64,000 nt of DNA, taken from the NCBI RefSeq assembly GCF_029227915.1, contig NC_079882.1:21581001-21645000 (forward strand), written 5' to 3'. Source of the DNA: Hydractinia symbiolongicarpus (taxonomy: Eukaryota; Cnidaria; Hydrozoa; Anthoathecata; Hydractiniidae). Under the pieces are notes generated by a model that saw nothing but the letters and a program-made list of their open reading frames with translations, searched no databases and was not told where the DNA came from. How positions within the stretch are numbered: the stretch's first letter is position 1; each line of letters opens with the position of its first letter. Position numbers and translations under genes: made by a program. Shown here piece after piece: positions 21,503 through 33,147 of this stretch.

Positions 21503-24301
21503 CTAAATTCCAAAATTCGCTTCAAAATTCTCCAACTCATCTCTGCAGTGATCTAACAGATTGTTTATTTCTGCAACACGGCATCGATTTCGTTGAATCT
21601 CCTCCGCGTGTATGTTTTCGATTAACGTTTGAACATTCGTGTTCGCTTGGGTTACGATATCGTCTTCCTACAAACGCAATTCGTAAAATAAGCAACTATT
21701 ACAAAACAGCGGGTGCACGTTCTTTAACATTATACAAACCTTGTTGTCGATTTTAAACGTGTGAGCGTCGTGAGATGCCGACACAGCATTCATAATGGTG
21801 TCCTTATCCACGAACAGCTAAACATACACAAAAGCTTGTCAAAATTAGCAGGGAAGGCGATTACTGCTAAATTTAAATAAACTTGACACCAAAAAAGACC
21901 AAGTAAATTGGTTGATAGAAATTCGTTTTAAAGACTTGCCATTCTGACGTCATCAGGGAGTTCTTCTTCAAGTTCATTCTTCATCAATTTCTCAAGCGTC
22001 ACAACAGCTATATCAGACAGTTTTTCATGATGGTGGGTCTCTAAGTCTCGTAACTGTGAAACACTGCGGAATTTATTGTTAACGAAAATATCAATAAAAT
22101 AAACGAACTCATTTAGAAAGTAGTTTAGTGATCCTTCCTTTTCTTACAGACACACGAAGACTTAAAAACAAACAAAAGATAAAATCGCACATGATTAAAG
22201 GACATCATAAGGATACAATTCTTGAACATTCTCTACAAAGGTTCCAACCATATCCGCCATGTTTCTTTCGAAGTCTTTAGTACTTTCCTAAAAACAGTAG
22301 AGAATACAAGAAAAACGCAAACGGACCAACAACAACAACAACAACATTGATTGACGAGAAATATGCAATCAATAAATAAATTCACATTTTTCCTTACTTC
22401 TAACTGATCCACAAGTTGCATTTCCAGCCCCATTAAAACATCCCAAAGACTTGTTATTTCATCTGATAATTCCCCTAGCTTTTTCTCCAAAATATCTGGA
22501 TCACTCACAGTCAAGAGATCAGCCAACACCTGTAGCAAAATAAAACACCATGCTTAGTTGCCTATCTTTATAATTATTTTATTGATACAATGCTATGGTA
22601 TACCTTAGTTTTCAGTTTTTCGAATGTTTCTATATGCTTCACGCAGTCTTGTTTGTTATTGTCAAAAGCATCTTTCATGCTTGCGAGAAAAGAATCAGTC
22701 TCATTCCTCCTTTTTATTCGTTCACCCAAACCAAACTCGTAAAGTTGGACTGATATACTAGTAAATTTTTCTTCATACACTGCCAATAGATCAGCCATTC
22801 CTGGTAACTGTGCCAACTTTGAGGCTTCTGAGTCTTCTAAAAACATGCTTTCAAATAGCATTTTACCATTAAGGTCTTCCACATACGCTTCCTATATGCA
22901 TAAATTATTAAACTTAACATCTTTGTTTATTTGGGACACCCCCTCCCTCCACATAAAAAAAAGAAAAATTACTAACATTAGAAGAGTATATTATACCTTC
23001 TCAATAATTTGAAGTGCTTCCTTTTCCTCCTCTTCAACCAACTTTCGCTTTGCAATGGCTTCGTCATGAACAAGTTCATCAATGGAATCTCTGTATTTTT
23101 TAACAGCTTCTTCACGCTTAACACCATCAATTAGACGGTAATCCAAATAGACTAAAGATGGTAGATAAGCTATGGTGTACGAATGGTATTCCTCTTGTTT
23201 ACAAAAAGGATTTCCATTTAAGTTCAGTGTATTCAAGTGAGCGAACTTCCGCAGATACAGCAACTAAAATGGAAGAACTTGACATGATCTGAGAAATTAA
23301 TCAATAAGAAAGAGAAAACGGACGCACTTACGTTATCCAAGTTTTGCAGTTTATTGTTACCCAATGATAAAATATGAAGATTTGAAAGTTTGTCCATATT
23401 GTTAATCTCACTTATGCGATTATTGAATAACGTTAAATCTTGTAGTTTCGTTAAACACTCTAAACCTTCAATCACCTCGATATTATTAAATGATAAGTCT
23501 GAAATGAGTTAAAAATAAATAAGTTTTTACAAATCTTATTAACATATTATAACAGTGGAACATAACATACCAAGCCATTCTAAGTTCACCAAGGAAGATA
23601 ATCCAGTCATTTTTTCAATGATGTTATTATCAAGTTGTAATTTGACAAGGTTTGTAAATTGCCAAAGATTGTCTATTTTGAGAATGTCTAAAGCGAAAAA
23701 ATAAAAAATAAAATAATTAATAAAATTTAAAACGGATTTATAAGAGGGAATAAAACCCAATTTGAAAGATTTACGGCCCAGTCTAAAATGAAAATGCAAT
23801 GAAAAGGTTACATGTTACACATATAGCCTAACTTATTGACAAAGAAGTCAGAATAAATCAAAGGCATTGTGTTCGAGGGAAGTCTGATAAAATATTTTAA
23901 ATATGAATTTTAAAAACTATCTGATGACCTTGCCTGCATTTCAGACCTCAGAATGAAAATCCATCAATTTATCAACACCCTCTCTAATTATTGTTTAAAA
24001 AAAATTACTAACTTCCTCCTAGGTTACCAAGAGTTATGACATAACATGATATAAAAGAAAGAACAGTAATAATGAAAAAATAATATAATAATTAATATAT
24101 ATAACATAGTAAAACAATAAAAACAACAACAACAACAGTACTTTTGAAATCCAGGCATAGTTTAGTCACATCTTTAAAATCAATTCCTTCTGCTTTTGAG
24201 ATCTTTCCAGCTTCTCCACTGGGACCTTGTTCTTCAACACATTGTTTCAGAATATTCTCATCAATCACAGCAGGTTCAATGGTGTCATATAATCGACTCA
24301 T
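21503..24301 (-). CDS. DRC3: Dynein regulatory complex subunit 3 (LRRC48), complete, 10 exons
   Basis: Exons: 24142-24301, 23571-23687, 23332-23498, 22997-23263, 22604-22891, 22398-22529, 22217-22287, 21940-22063, 21740-21817 and 21503-21667. Phases agree at every join, giving 522 aa, the usual length of vertebrate DRC3. The N-terminus ([10 protein letters not shown]) and a run of SDS22-type leucine-rich repeats ([30 protein letters not shown]) fill about residues 50-200. The rest is helical coiled coil with conserved [22 protein letters not shown] and LFVDKDTI blocks. DRC3 is part of the nexin-dynein regulatory complex of motile cilia and flagella and helps control the waveform. One intron, at 21818-21939, uses a GC donor (ATG/GCAAGT). 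The protein reads as intact and functional. Confidence 0.93.
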
Positions 24302-25116
24302 GCTTGTAATTTACCTACATCATCAATCTATTGAGAAGAATCAATTGTCATTGCACATAACACATGAAACAATATTAACAATAATTAACCTTGTAGTAAT
24401 TTTTGTGTATGCTAATATTGCGGATTCACTAAAACTACCTTTTTTTTACATTTTTAGTTCCACTCTGCGAAAATAATTATTTATTCGGTCCTACTAAAAT
24501 AGAGGAATGACAGTATGGATAAAGTTAATAAATCCTTCAGTGCCAATTCACATTGTTAAAATCGCTTGAAGCCGTTTATTTTCAAAATGTAAAAATAAAT
24601 CTATCTGCACACACAAAAATACATAACGAGAGTATAGGTGACCATAATACTAATTATGTAAAACCAGAAACAAAATAAGGCAAAATAATATTAAAAATAA
24701 TATCTGATATAATCAATACAAAAGCAAATTTACGATACATTGCATTATTAGAACCCAAATAATGCACTATGTTGAGAAAATCGAAATTAGACATACAACT
24801 CAAGATATACAAATTCTAAGTTCCAATTTTTATGAACTCAAAATTTAAAATTCTCAAAAAATATCTTCATTACTAATTTTATTTTCCTCGAACGCTATAT
24901 CTGGCAAAATCTTTTTTTTGCAGATGTTAAAAGCTAAAATGTTCTTCATTGAAATAAGAACACAAAGTCAAAAAAGTCATATTACAACAGAAAACATGTC
25001 ACTTGTATGTACATCAATTTTAAATATTTGTGAACTGAACTTGGATATAACTGTTTATAAAAAAACTGCCTTGCATGTACTTGTATTTTTATTTTAGTTC
25101 ACCCCAAAATGTAAAT
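24302..25116. other. Spacer between DRC3 and ATG5
   Basis: About 800 bp of AT-rich DNA between two minus-strand genes. It holds the ATG5 3' end: on the minus strand an AATAAA at 25088-25093 lies 24 nt past the ATG5 stop codon. It also holds the DRC3 promoter region, in which I see no distinctive motif. Confidence 0.5.
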
Positions 25117-25962
25117 TTAAAATGTGGACTGTGCAGGATTTCGGTAAGAACGTAAAACAACAACATGCAAAAAATTATCCGGGTGACTTAAGTGTTCGCT
25201 TAACCACTGAACAGGTGTTTCTAACGGTGGGTTTAATCCTTGAATCAAAACTTTCCATTCATCAGAGACTTTTTCAGAGTTATTCTCATCTAAAACATGT
25301 GGCACACATAGCTTTAAGAAACCACCAAATGTGTTTAAATCTCCATCATTGGATACAGTCTTATATAATTTTTGCAACATCAGGCCATCTGTTTGATATA
25401 TACGGATAGGAATATTTCGAAACGGCTCGCTGTTTAATCTTTCCATCAATCTTTTATTGATGGACCAAAATTGATCATACTTATCATTATAAAGGCCCAT
25501 CCAGAGCTGTTTATGATCATTCTTTTTCATAGCATTCATAACTGCAGATCTATGTTTTAGACTATCAGCTTCTTTTAATGTTGACATGAAATGCGCCTCT
25601 ACACCTTCTCGTCCATAACACCTGATAATTTCTGATTCAGGAAACTTTCTAAAATGTATTGTCACATTCCATGGAAGTACATTAGATGCATACAAATCAT
25701 ACAGTACACCAATTGGGTAATGCCACTTTAACGGCTGGCCATTATACTCTAGCCACATTTCATTAATATCATCTTGATTACTTGCTTTCTGAAAATGACG
25801 AAAAACTTTATCTGTAACAAGAGGAAAATAACTCATCCGTGGTACAAGTAAATAGCATGGTTCAGGCTGCTCAACTGTAGTAATCTCATCAGGACTCATG
25901 TTAAAACAAACTGGAAGACGTCCCTCCCAAACTTCTCTCAACACTTCCTTGTCGTCCGCCAT
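25117..25962 (-). CDS. ATG5: Autophagy protein 5, uninterrupted reading frame
   Basis: 281 aa in one exon; human ATG5 has 275. The N-terminus MADDKEVLREVWEGRLPVCF, the PLKWHYPIG block, HKQLWMGL and the C-terminal TPVQWLSEHLSHPDNFLH are characteristic. Lysine 130 (STLKEAD) is at the exact position of the ATG12 attachment site of the human protein. ATG12-ATG5 with ATG16 acts as the E3-like factor that lipidates ATG8/LC3 on the phagophore. ATG5 genes of many animals have several introns, while none interrupts this coding region. The upstream sequence CTAATTTTTTCACTAG, 13 nt before the ATG, looks like a splice acceptor, so a leader exon or trans-spliced leader is likely. All conserved blocks are intact, which argues against a dead retrocopy. 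Confidence 0.95.
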   Translation of the reverse strand: MADDKEVLREVWEGRLPVCFNMSPDEITTVEQPEPCYLLVPRMSYFPLVTDKVFRHFQKASNQDDINEMWLEYNGQPLKWHYPIGVLYDLYASNVLPWNVTIHFRKFPESEIIRCYGREGVEAHFMSTLKEADSLKHRSAVMNAMKKNDHKQLWMGLYNDKYDQFWSINKRLMERLNSEPFRNIPIRIYQTDGLMLQKLYKTVSNDGDLNTFGGFLKLCVPHVLDENNSEKVSDEWKVLIQGLNPPLETPVQWLSEHLSHPDNFLHVVVLRSYRNPAQSTF

Positions 25963-26682
25963 TTTTTTAAATAATCTAGTGAAAAAATTAGAATTTATTT
26001 TTAATTTGTCTCACCTGGTACCTCATTTCACCCTTGTGTAAACACGAATGAATTTATTGCACATTTGTAATTCTGTAGTATGCAATTGTATAAGGTTATA
26101 AAATCGTGCAGCATAGAATGTACAACCCTGATATAAGATAAAAACCAATTAGTGGGTCAGAAATCCAAAACAGCCCAGCCCTCAAACTGTATTTACGGAG
26201 TCTGGCGTTTTGAGAGTGTGGTGTCCTAAAAAAGCTTGGTTATATCACAGAGAAGACACCCCAATAATGATTTCATACAATTTCTTTTAAATACAATCAT
26301 TGGGATGGACTGTTTTTTGACTGGTGAAGTTTGTTGCTTTTAGATGCATATAAAGTCCTGTGAGTTTAGATTGAGCTAAATGAATATTTAGCTCATGTTA
26401 ATTATGGTGACATTTTTCCCACATGCGCTTTGTGACAGATGGGGATGTTGAAAGAATTTGGACAGATGTGTGTGTGTTGCCTGTGTATTCTATTATTACT
26501 TTATATTATTATGACTTATTATCATTACGGTAATGCTGCCTATTTATGAATCCTGCTATTATTATTTTGTGGTAACACACACTGAGTCAAAACATGGACC
26601 AGCTAATGTATACCACCTTTAGCTTATTTGATAACACATGTTTATTGTGTGCTGAAAAGCACCATGTGAATTATCTGTTTAT
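25963..26682. other. Gene-free stretch upstream of ATG5
   Basis: Apart from the leader splice site there is no recognisable feature. It is AT-rich with a few short microsatellite-like runs. Confidence 0.35.
25975..25993 (-). promoter_or_regulatory. Likely 3' splice site in the ATG5 5' leader
   Basis: On the minus strand a polypyrimidine run followed by CACTAG ends just before 25975, leaving a 13-nt leader before the ATG. It would suit either a 5'-UTR intron or spliced-leader trans-splicing, which is known in hydrozoans. It rests on consensus only. Confidence 0.4.
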
Positions 26683-27136
26683 ACAGGGTTCAAAGTGGCT
26701 TATCAGAATATTTTTTCCTGAAATTTCAATGAATATAGATGTTTGTCCCTGGGAGACATCATGAAAAAGACCCTTTTTTCCATGAGTTTATACGCAAAGA
26801 TACTATTTTTCCCAGAGTTGTCTGAACTGAGAAAGAGTGTTAAACTTTACTGGAACTTACAAAACATATCATCTCTTTAATGCAGTAACTTTCCAAAATG
26901 ATATGTTACAAAGTAAGAAAGTAAGAGAGTTGTAAATAGAATACAACAAAATGTAACAAACAAAAATAAATTCATATGGTCATTTAACTCTAAGCTTTCT
27001 CTTTTTAGCTTCAAGCAATTCTAATTACATAGGAGAAAAAAAGTTCCCTGAGTTTTCCCTGACTTAGAAAAAAGTTCCCTGAGTTTTCCAAAAAGGGTAC
27101 CTTTTCCAGGTTTTCCAGGGTCACTTTGAACCCTGT
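26683..27136. mobile_element. Non-autonomous element with short terminal inverted repeats, hAT-like ends
   Basis: The 15-bp ends ACAGGGTTCAAAGTG (26683-26697) and CACTTTGAACCCTGT (27122-27136) are exact inverted copies; the CAGGG start resembles hAT ends. Near the right end the string AGTTCCCTGAGTTTTCC occurs twice in tandem (27040-27090). I could not find a clean 8-bp target duplication, so the insertion is old or of another class. The 96-residue frame crossing its right end is not a gene. Confidence 0.5.
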
Positions 27137-28734
27137 TACAGTGGAGTGAAATTGATGATTGAAGAGGAAGAGAAATAAAACATTCTTTATGCATGAGAAA
27201 TAGATAATAAAAATAAATAAATAAATTTGTGATTAATACATAAATTAGAAGTAAAAGTAACCTCATAAATATAGAGGAATGAAGAAAATTAAATGGCAAC
27301 AAAACATGCATACTACATATTTGGTAATACCCTCTTTGCCTTGGGCAAGCATTTTGGTGTGATTATCATGTTAGGATTACTGGTAGCACATGTTATCTGT
27401 CCTGCCTAAATTCAATTAACTTTTCTTACCTGTCATCCCCAAATTTGCAAATTGCACTTCATGCGAATAATTTGTATGTAGAAGTTATTTTACAATGCAA
27501 TATTCTCTATTATATAATATGTGTGTTTTACTGATAAACTATAAGATAATTTGTGTGTTGCAAGTTATTTCATATTACAATATTCTTTATTAATTTGTGT
27601 GTTTTTACTGAGGAACCAAGACAATTAAGTTTGAATTGAGCATAAAGTCCATATTCGACAACATTGTAAACAATTCAATATGTTTCTTTATGCTTCTTAT
27701 CGGTTGTGGGGATCTAAAAAATTAGAGTAAGAGTTGACACAAAAATAGACCTTCAAGCTTTCATTGCTATTTTCCTGAAATCTTTTTTTGTTTGCCTTAC
27801 AAATACTCTCAACATTTCTTTGACCGTAATTCATACAAATAAAGACATTGGGAGTGCAGAAGTAAAAACTGTAGTGTAAGTTTAACCTCCATTATGACAA
27901 GAAAAAGTTACTTGTTTTGCAGTCCTTGAAACACTGGTCAAAATTTTAATGTTGGTTAAGCAGATAAAGGTTTTTCCGTCCATTCTGAAAGGGATTAGTG
28001 TAGTTGCCCAAGCAGGACATGTCAATTATTTTCATGTTTCCGAGTTATTTTGCTTTAAACTTAAAAGTTTAATGCAATGGTTTCGCTATTTCCAAAAATA
28101 TTGTTCAGTCTAATATACATTGGTGTCAAGTGACAAGCTGTAACATCAAGGTCCAAGGCCTCTCATTTTTTCTGCTGACAACCTCATAAATTGACTTTAA
28201 ACCTGACATATTTTGTAGTTTTAAGGGATATTTTACTAGTTTTGCTTTAGTTTAATTTAGATACTTGTAGCCATCTCTTGTTTAATTCAAGCCTTTTTTG
28301 TGAGTTTGACTCTTGTCATTCCAACCAGGGGAATATTGCAAAGCAGGGAAACTTAGACATGTTGAGAGTCCACTACTATGATCTCCTGCATCATCAAGAA
28401 AGTTGGGATGTTGCAGTCAGCTAACTAGTCAAACTCTATGTATGATTGAAGAGTCAGTACCTACTTTACTTTGTTTTGGGTGCGTAGTTAGCTGGCTAGT
28501 TTCCTGTGTGTGCTCTTTTAGCCACAAGTTCGTTATGACCTAGCTAGTCAGGAAAGCCCTATATACTGTTAAGATGGGGTGGGTGTTTAATTTAAATCTC
28601 CTATAGCTATACTAAATCCAGAACTAGACCTGCTCTTATGTTCCTGTAAAGTTTTACTTTCATACTATTCGGCTACCGTAGTATTTAAAGAAAAGTGCGT
28701 CAATTTAGTGCAACCTTTACACGAATACAAAACA
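27137..28734. other. Gene-free stretch upstream of the Nudix gene
   Basis: No exon seen. The last few hundred bases should include the promoter of the Nudix gene; no TATA box or other motif stands out. Confidence 0.35.
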
Positions 28735-31700
28735 ATGATGGCTACCACAGCATGGAACGTGAAGGAAGAAAAGGAAACAGGTATTGATTTAAAGAGTGTA
28801 TCGGAAAGTCTTCCATTAACTTGGTCAGAAAAAGTGCTCAATCTCACAAAGGTCTTACACAATTACATTAGTGGTAAGTAGCATTTTCACGTTCGTTTCG
28901 TATTTTCCGCATTTACAGCACATGCTGCATTTTTTTATGTGAAAGTGTGTTTAAAAGTACCTGTTATTTCTGAACACGAAAAGAAACAAACTGGTTTAAG
29001 ATCAAGTATATGGTGTTGTTAGCAACGTATCTTCTTAAAGTAACATTCATTATATAACTATATGTAAAAGAGCGTACAGCTATATATATTAAAACCTTAA
29101 AAAAAGAAAACCATGGTAGATAACCAACAAACCCAAATGGAAACAGATAGCATTTCTTGTTCTAAAAAGTCAAATTGGTCACAACAGATAGCTGAGCTTG
29201 TAAAACTAGTTAATTGCTTTAATAATGATGGTAAGTTGCTTTAATTAACTTTCCCAATACTGTTTTAACAGCCTAGTAAAGACTTACAAAGTTTTTTATA
29301 GCTATATAAAAACACTTTCATCAAATATTACAAAAAAGGAAGTGAATGGTGGGGAGGATAGAAAAAACAATGTTTCTTTGAAAATTTACTTTATATATTT
29401 ATATCCCTTCCTGTTGGCCTTTATTAGAGATATGAAAAATTTTATTATTTCTTTTAATGCGTCGTTGAGTCTGAATATCACACCATCTTTAAATGGTGTT
29501 TTATGCAGTTGAACTAGAGTTGACAGTTGACAGTTTTTTTTCTTAAACTTTATAAAAAATAATTCATTTGCAATTGCTCATTCAAATAGAAATTCTTGAT
29601 TGACAGATCACCTCTTTGCCTGCATAAAACTATGTACTACATAGCTAAGTAATCAGCTGAGAGCCAACAGTATTGATTTATATTTTATGTGGCTTAGTCT
29701 CACTAGTTTCAAGGGACATATTCTACCATTTTTTTCCAGGAGAAAGGTGGGAGGGGGGATCCAGTATCAATTGTATGTGATTTCTATAAATGTAATCTGA
29801 AATTCTGTTTCACTCTTTAAGGTATAAAATCAATGTCAATTTTTTTTAAGAGAACCAATATAAAAACAGCTTATTATCACATCAAACCTTTTCGCCATTT
29901 TTAAATACTGTAGAAATATGTAATGTTGCTGGATCTATTCTAAAAATTTTTCGTTTTCGTTAATAAAAATCATATTTGTGAAATCATTTCTTAAAAAAAT
30001 TAGTAGGCATAACCAAGCCTGTTTTTATAGATATTGTTGGCAAGCTATAGTAAAACACCTATATATATATATATATATGTTTTCCATAGTAAAAATTATA
30101 TTTGTGAAATCATTTCTTAAAAATATATAAGCATATTTTAAGACGAAATAAAAGTAGTTTTGTAGTAGGCATAACCAAGCCTGTTTTTTAGTTTTAATAT
30201 ATATATATTATATGTATATATATATAAATATGAATATAAAAGTAAATTAATAAATAGGGTAAGAATTTAGCTTGTCAGTATAATACCTATATGTACCAAT
30301 ATGGAATTTAACAAAGCAGCTTATAGTAAAGTTACCTTGAAGCTACGAGATTTTCTTAAGATTGACAATGCCATACTTCAATTTGAAATCCTTAGGAATT
30401 TATTGCAGAAGTTAAAACAAATTGATTGGTTAAACATTTAATACCATTGAACATGTAGTGTTTGTTGTTTTTGTCTCTCAACAGATATTTGAATGAATTG
30501 GTTTTCTGCTTTACTGTAATTATTTTTAGGCTATGATAAAGATGAAGAATGTAGAGATATATGTAATCCCACGTAGTCCCCAATATCCTTCTCTGTCCAT
30601 TATATTCTTTCCCTCATGAAAAATCCTCTCCATGTCCTTTTTCCGTTGATCTTGATATTTACATTTTGGAAGGAAAAAAATGTATGTATATTGAGTTTTT
30701 GTGTTTGTTTTGACTGGTCTTGTAAAATGTCTTGTATATTTATATATTATCAATTCTATATATAATGTATTTTTCTCTGTATCTTTCTTAGGTTCCAGTA
30801 AAGATGAATGTGTACCATTTATTATTAACAACACACAGGTTGGATTGGTTCCACCTGAAGTGCTAAACAAGCTTGAATTTTATCACGATATATTTTATGT
30901 TGTTCGAGATTTGCTTAGTAAAAAAATTAAGTATGTCACCATGGCAACTACGTTAACTGATAAGAAAACAAGAAGTCAACAATTTGCTAATGTCATGAGA
31001 GACTGGAAGGATAGGAATTTGTTTCCAACATTAAAAGGTTGGAGAAATGAGGTATGTGTAAGCAGGTAGAAATTTAAAATTAGGACATCAAGTTTTTTTT
31101 ACTAGTTTGATGCGGAGACCCACCAAAAATTGAAAATAATGATAAAGGAAACTTTAAGATATAAAGCTTTTAAGGAAATTCGCACATAAACTCTTCTGGT
31201 ATTTAAAGGAAGAAACTTTAGCATTATTAAAATCGCTGTGAAATTTTGGAAATATTTTTTCACGGATTTAAAAGTTTCGTATATCTTATACGGGAGTAAA
31301 TTTTCCTAGTATCCGTTTTTAACAATAAAAATGGAAATTTGATACAAGATAATTAGAATATATTTCGACTAATAGTTTACGATGTGTTGTCTTTAGCTTT
31401 TGATATTTTGCAGGAATAAACTTTCGCGGTTGCGCAACTTTGATATATATTTTGTGGAAGAAACTATCGCGGAAAAAAAAGGTTAAATTGCAGCATAAAA
31501 TGCTCTTAAGTAATTCTCTCTTTTCCTATTTTATTAATCTTTTCAGTTTTTCATTTACAGCTATATTCAATAAAAGAAAACAGCTCAGGTGAAACTTTGC
31601 TGGAAGTGGAAAGAGCAGCTTGTTGTAAGTGCAATTTTTTTGTTTTGATATTTTTACCCTATTACTTTACCTTCAGTATTCAAACTTAATATTTAGGTCT

Positions 31701-33147
31701 CTTTGGCTTTCGTACATATGGCGTTCATGTGAATGGATACGTTCGAAATGACAGTGGCGATGTTTACATGTGGATAGCACGCAGAAGTAAAACAAAACCA
31801 ACATACCCTGGGAAATTAGACAATACTGTATGTATATCTCCATATAAATATTTATGTACAACTTATGTATAAAATGTAAAGTGCTAAAAAGATAAGGTTG
31901 GTGTGAGCCTCAATCCCATTGTTGCTTTTATTACACCGCTTTGAACGCAGAACGATATTCTTAATGCAATGCAAAAGACCTAAAATTAAAACAACAGGTC
32001 AAATTACTTTCGTCTTACAAAATAAACGAGGCTTTAAAATGTTATTGTTACATTAATTTTAGGCTAACTTCGTTGTTATAAGTAAAATCATTTTTTTTAT
32101 TCATGGAAGTTATTTAATTTCCGAATTTTGTCTGTTTTGTCGAAAGAAAGGTGTCGTGCATCTGTACCACACACAAAATTGCGTGTAATTTGAAGACCGA
32201 CGAATCTGTGGATTTTTCCACGGGTAAGGACTAGGTAGATGCTAACAAGAGACTGCTGAATTGTTTCAAATGCTAATATAATATACTTTTCATTCAGGTG
32301 GCAGGAGGCGTAACCGCCGAAGACAGTGTTTTGAAAACAGTTATTAAAGAATGCAAGGAGGAAGCTGGTATTCCTGAAAAATTAGCATCCACGGCTCGAC
32401 CAGCTGGTATAGTGAGGTATTCTTTTTTTTTTGCTTTTTTTGAGGGCAGAAACATTCGTGGTTAGAGAAATCGCGAAATTCAGTGAAGAAAGCTTTTGCG
32501 AGAGAATTATCTGTAATTTCGTGAAAAAACGTGGAATGTTTAAAAATATAAAACTTTCGCGAGAAGAGTCAAAAATATTTCAGCTCGCGAACAAATGTTA
32601 TGTCTACTAAATATACTTAATATGTTCTAGCTACTTTCATGAAAACGAGCTTGGATTATTTCCTGAAACGCAGTTCGTATTTGATTTGGAATTACCAAGA
32701 TCATTCGAGCCTACAAACACGGACGATGAGGTCTCTGATTTTTATCTTCTACCTATCAAAGAAGTAAGTATGATGACGTATATTTGCATAGTAAAACTCA
32801 CTGAAATTTCTGCCGAATATATTTACTTTTCCCCTTTCAGAATTTGTTTTAAAATAAATTTTAACTTCTTCTATCGTAGGTCAAAGAGCTTATCGCTACT
32901 GATGAATTCAAACCTAACTGTGCTCTCGTATTACTCGATTTCTTCATAAGGCACGGTGCCATAGATCCAGATAAAGGTTCGTACTGTGACATTTTATTTT
33001 AGTCTGCAGTTTTATCGCAGGGCCGTTAAAGCCACTCAGCCTGCTACGGCCCTGCATGACATGTTTAACATGTGGTATTTCTTTTAAACTTTAGAACCGA
33101 ATTACATGGAATTCGCGCAAAGTTGCAGAAGGTCGTTCCTATATTAA
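28735..33147 (+). CDS. DUF4743-Nudix hydrolase (plant NUDT20/24-like), 8 coding exons with alternative first exons
   Basis: Exons: 28735-28873 (1a), 30792-31051, 31561-31624, 31697-31827, 32298-32416, 32631-32763, 32880-32976 and 33095-33147; all phases agree, giving 331 aa. The N-terminal half is the DUF4743 domain ([24 protein letters not shown]). The Nudix part has [15 protein letters not shown], then the box [20 protein letters not shown] followed by AGI, and ends with [20 protein letters not shown]. The box reads KECKEE instead of REUXEE, and a D replaces its first E; K there is usual in this family, so the metal-binding glutamates remain. Relatives in yeast and plants hydrolyse damaged forms of thiamine diphosphate, and one fission-yeast relative is fused to thiamine pyrophosphokinase. 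No targeting signal is obvious. A Helitron 3' end lies in intron 4 and a hairpin in the last intron. An AATAAA is at 33577-33582. Confidence 0.88.
29113..29230 (+). CDS. Alternative first coding exon (1b) of the Nudix gene
   Basis: It starts at ACCATGG, a strong initiation context, and encodes about 39 residues ending [19 protein letters not shown], with the donor G/GTAAGT. It leaves the same phase (1) as exon 1a, so both can join exon 2 at 30792 and give G-S-S-K-D-E-C. The end of exon 1a reads [18 protein letters not shown], visibly related to exon 1b, so the two probably arose by duplication. The 1b form would be 324 aa. Which one is used, or both, cannot be told from sequence. Confidence 0.6.
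30301..30576 (+). pseudogene. Possible decayed duplicate of the first and second exons of the Nudix gene
   Basis: At 30301 an ATG frame reads [19 protein letters not shown], with the same xS-x-x-hydrophobic spacing as exons 1a and 1b, but it lacks a GT donor. At 30530, after TTATTTTTAG, a frame reads [15 protein letters not shown] then a stop at 30574. This resembles the real exon 2 start [15 protein letters not shown]. Together they look like a worn tandem copy of the gene's 5' part. The similarity is short and could be chance. Confidence 0.25.
32208..32234 (+). mobile_element. Helitron-like 3' end inside a Nudix intron
   Basis: The hairpin GTGGATTTTTCCAC followed by GGGTAAGGACTAG matches the 3' ends of the elements at 212-333 and 10961-11056. 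The 5' end was not found, so the element may be truncated or begin further left in the intron. Confidence 0.4.
33017..33055. repeat. Hairpin-forming inverted repeat in the last Nudix intron
   Basis: GCAGGGCCGT and ACGGCCCTGC are perfect 10-bp inverted copies separated by 19 nt. The GC-rich block is out of character with the surrounding AT-rich intron and is probably a small mobile-element trace. Confidence 0.6.

Noticed and set aside
30056-30230. TA-rich tracts as possible origin or regulatory sites
   Set aside because: Simple TA microsatellites in a large intron; nothing else supports a function.
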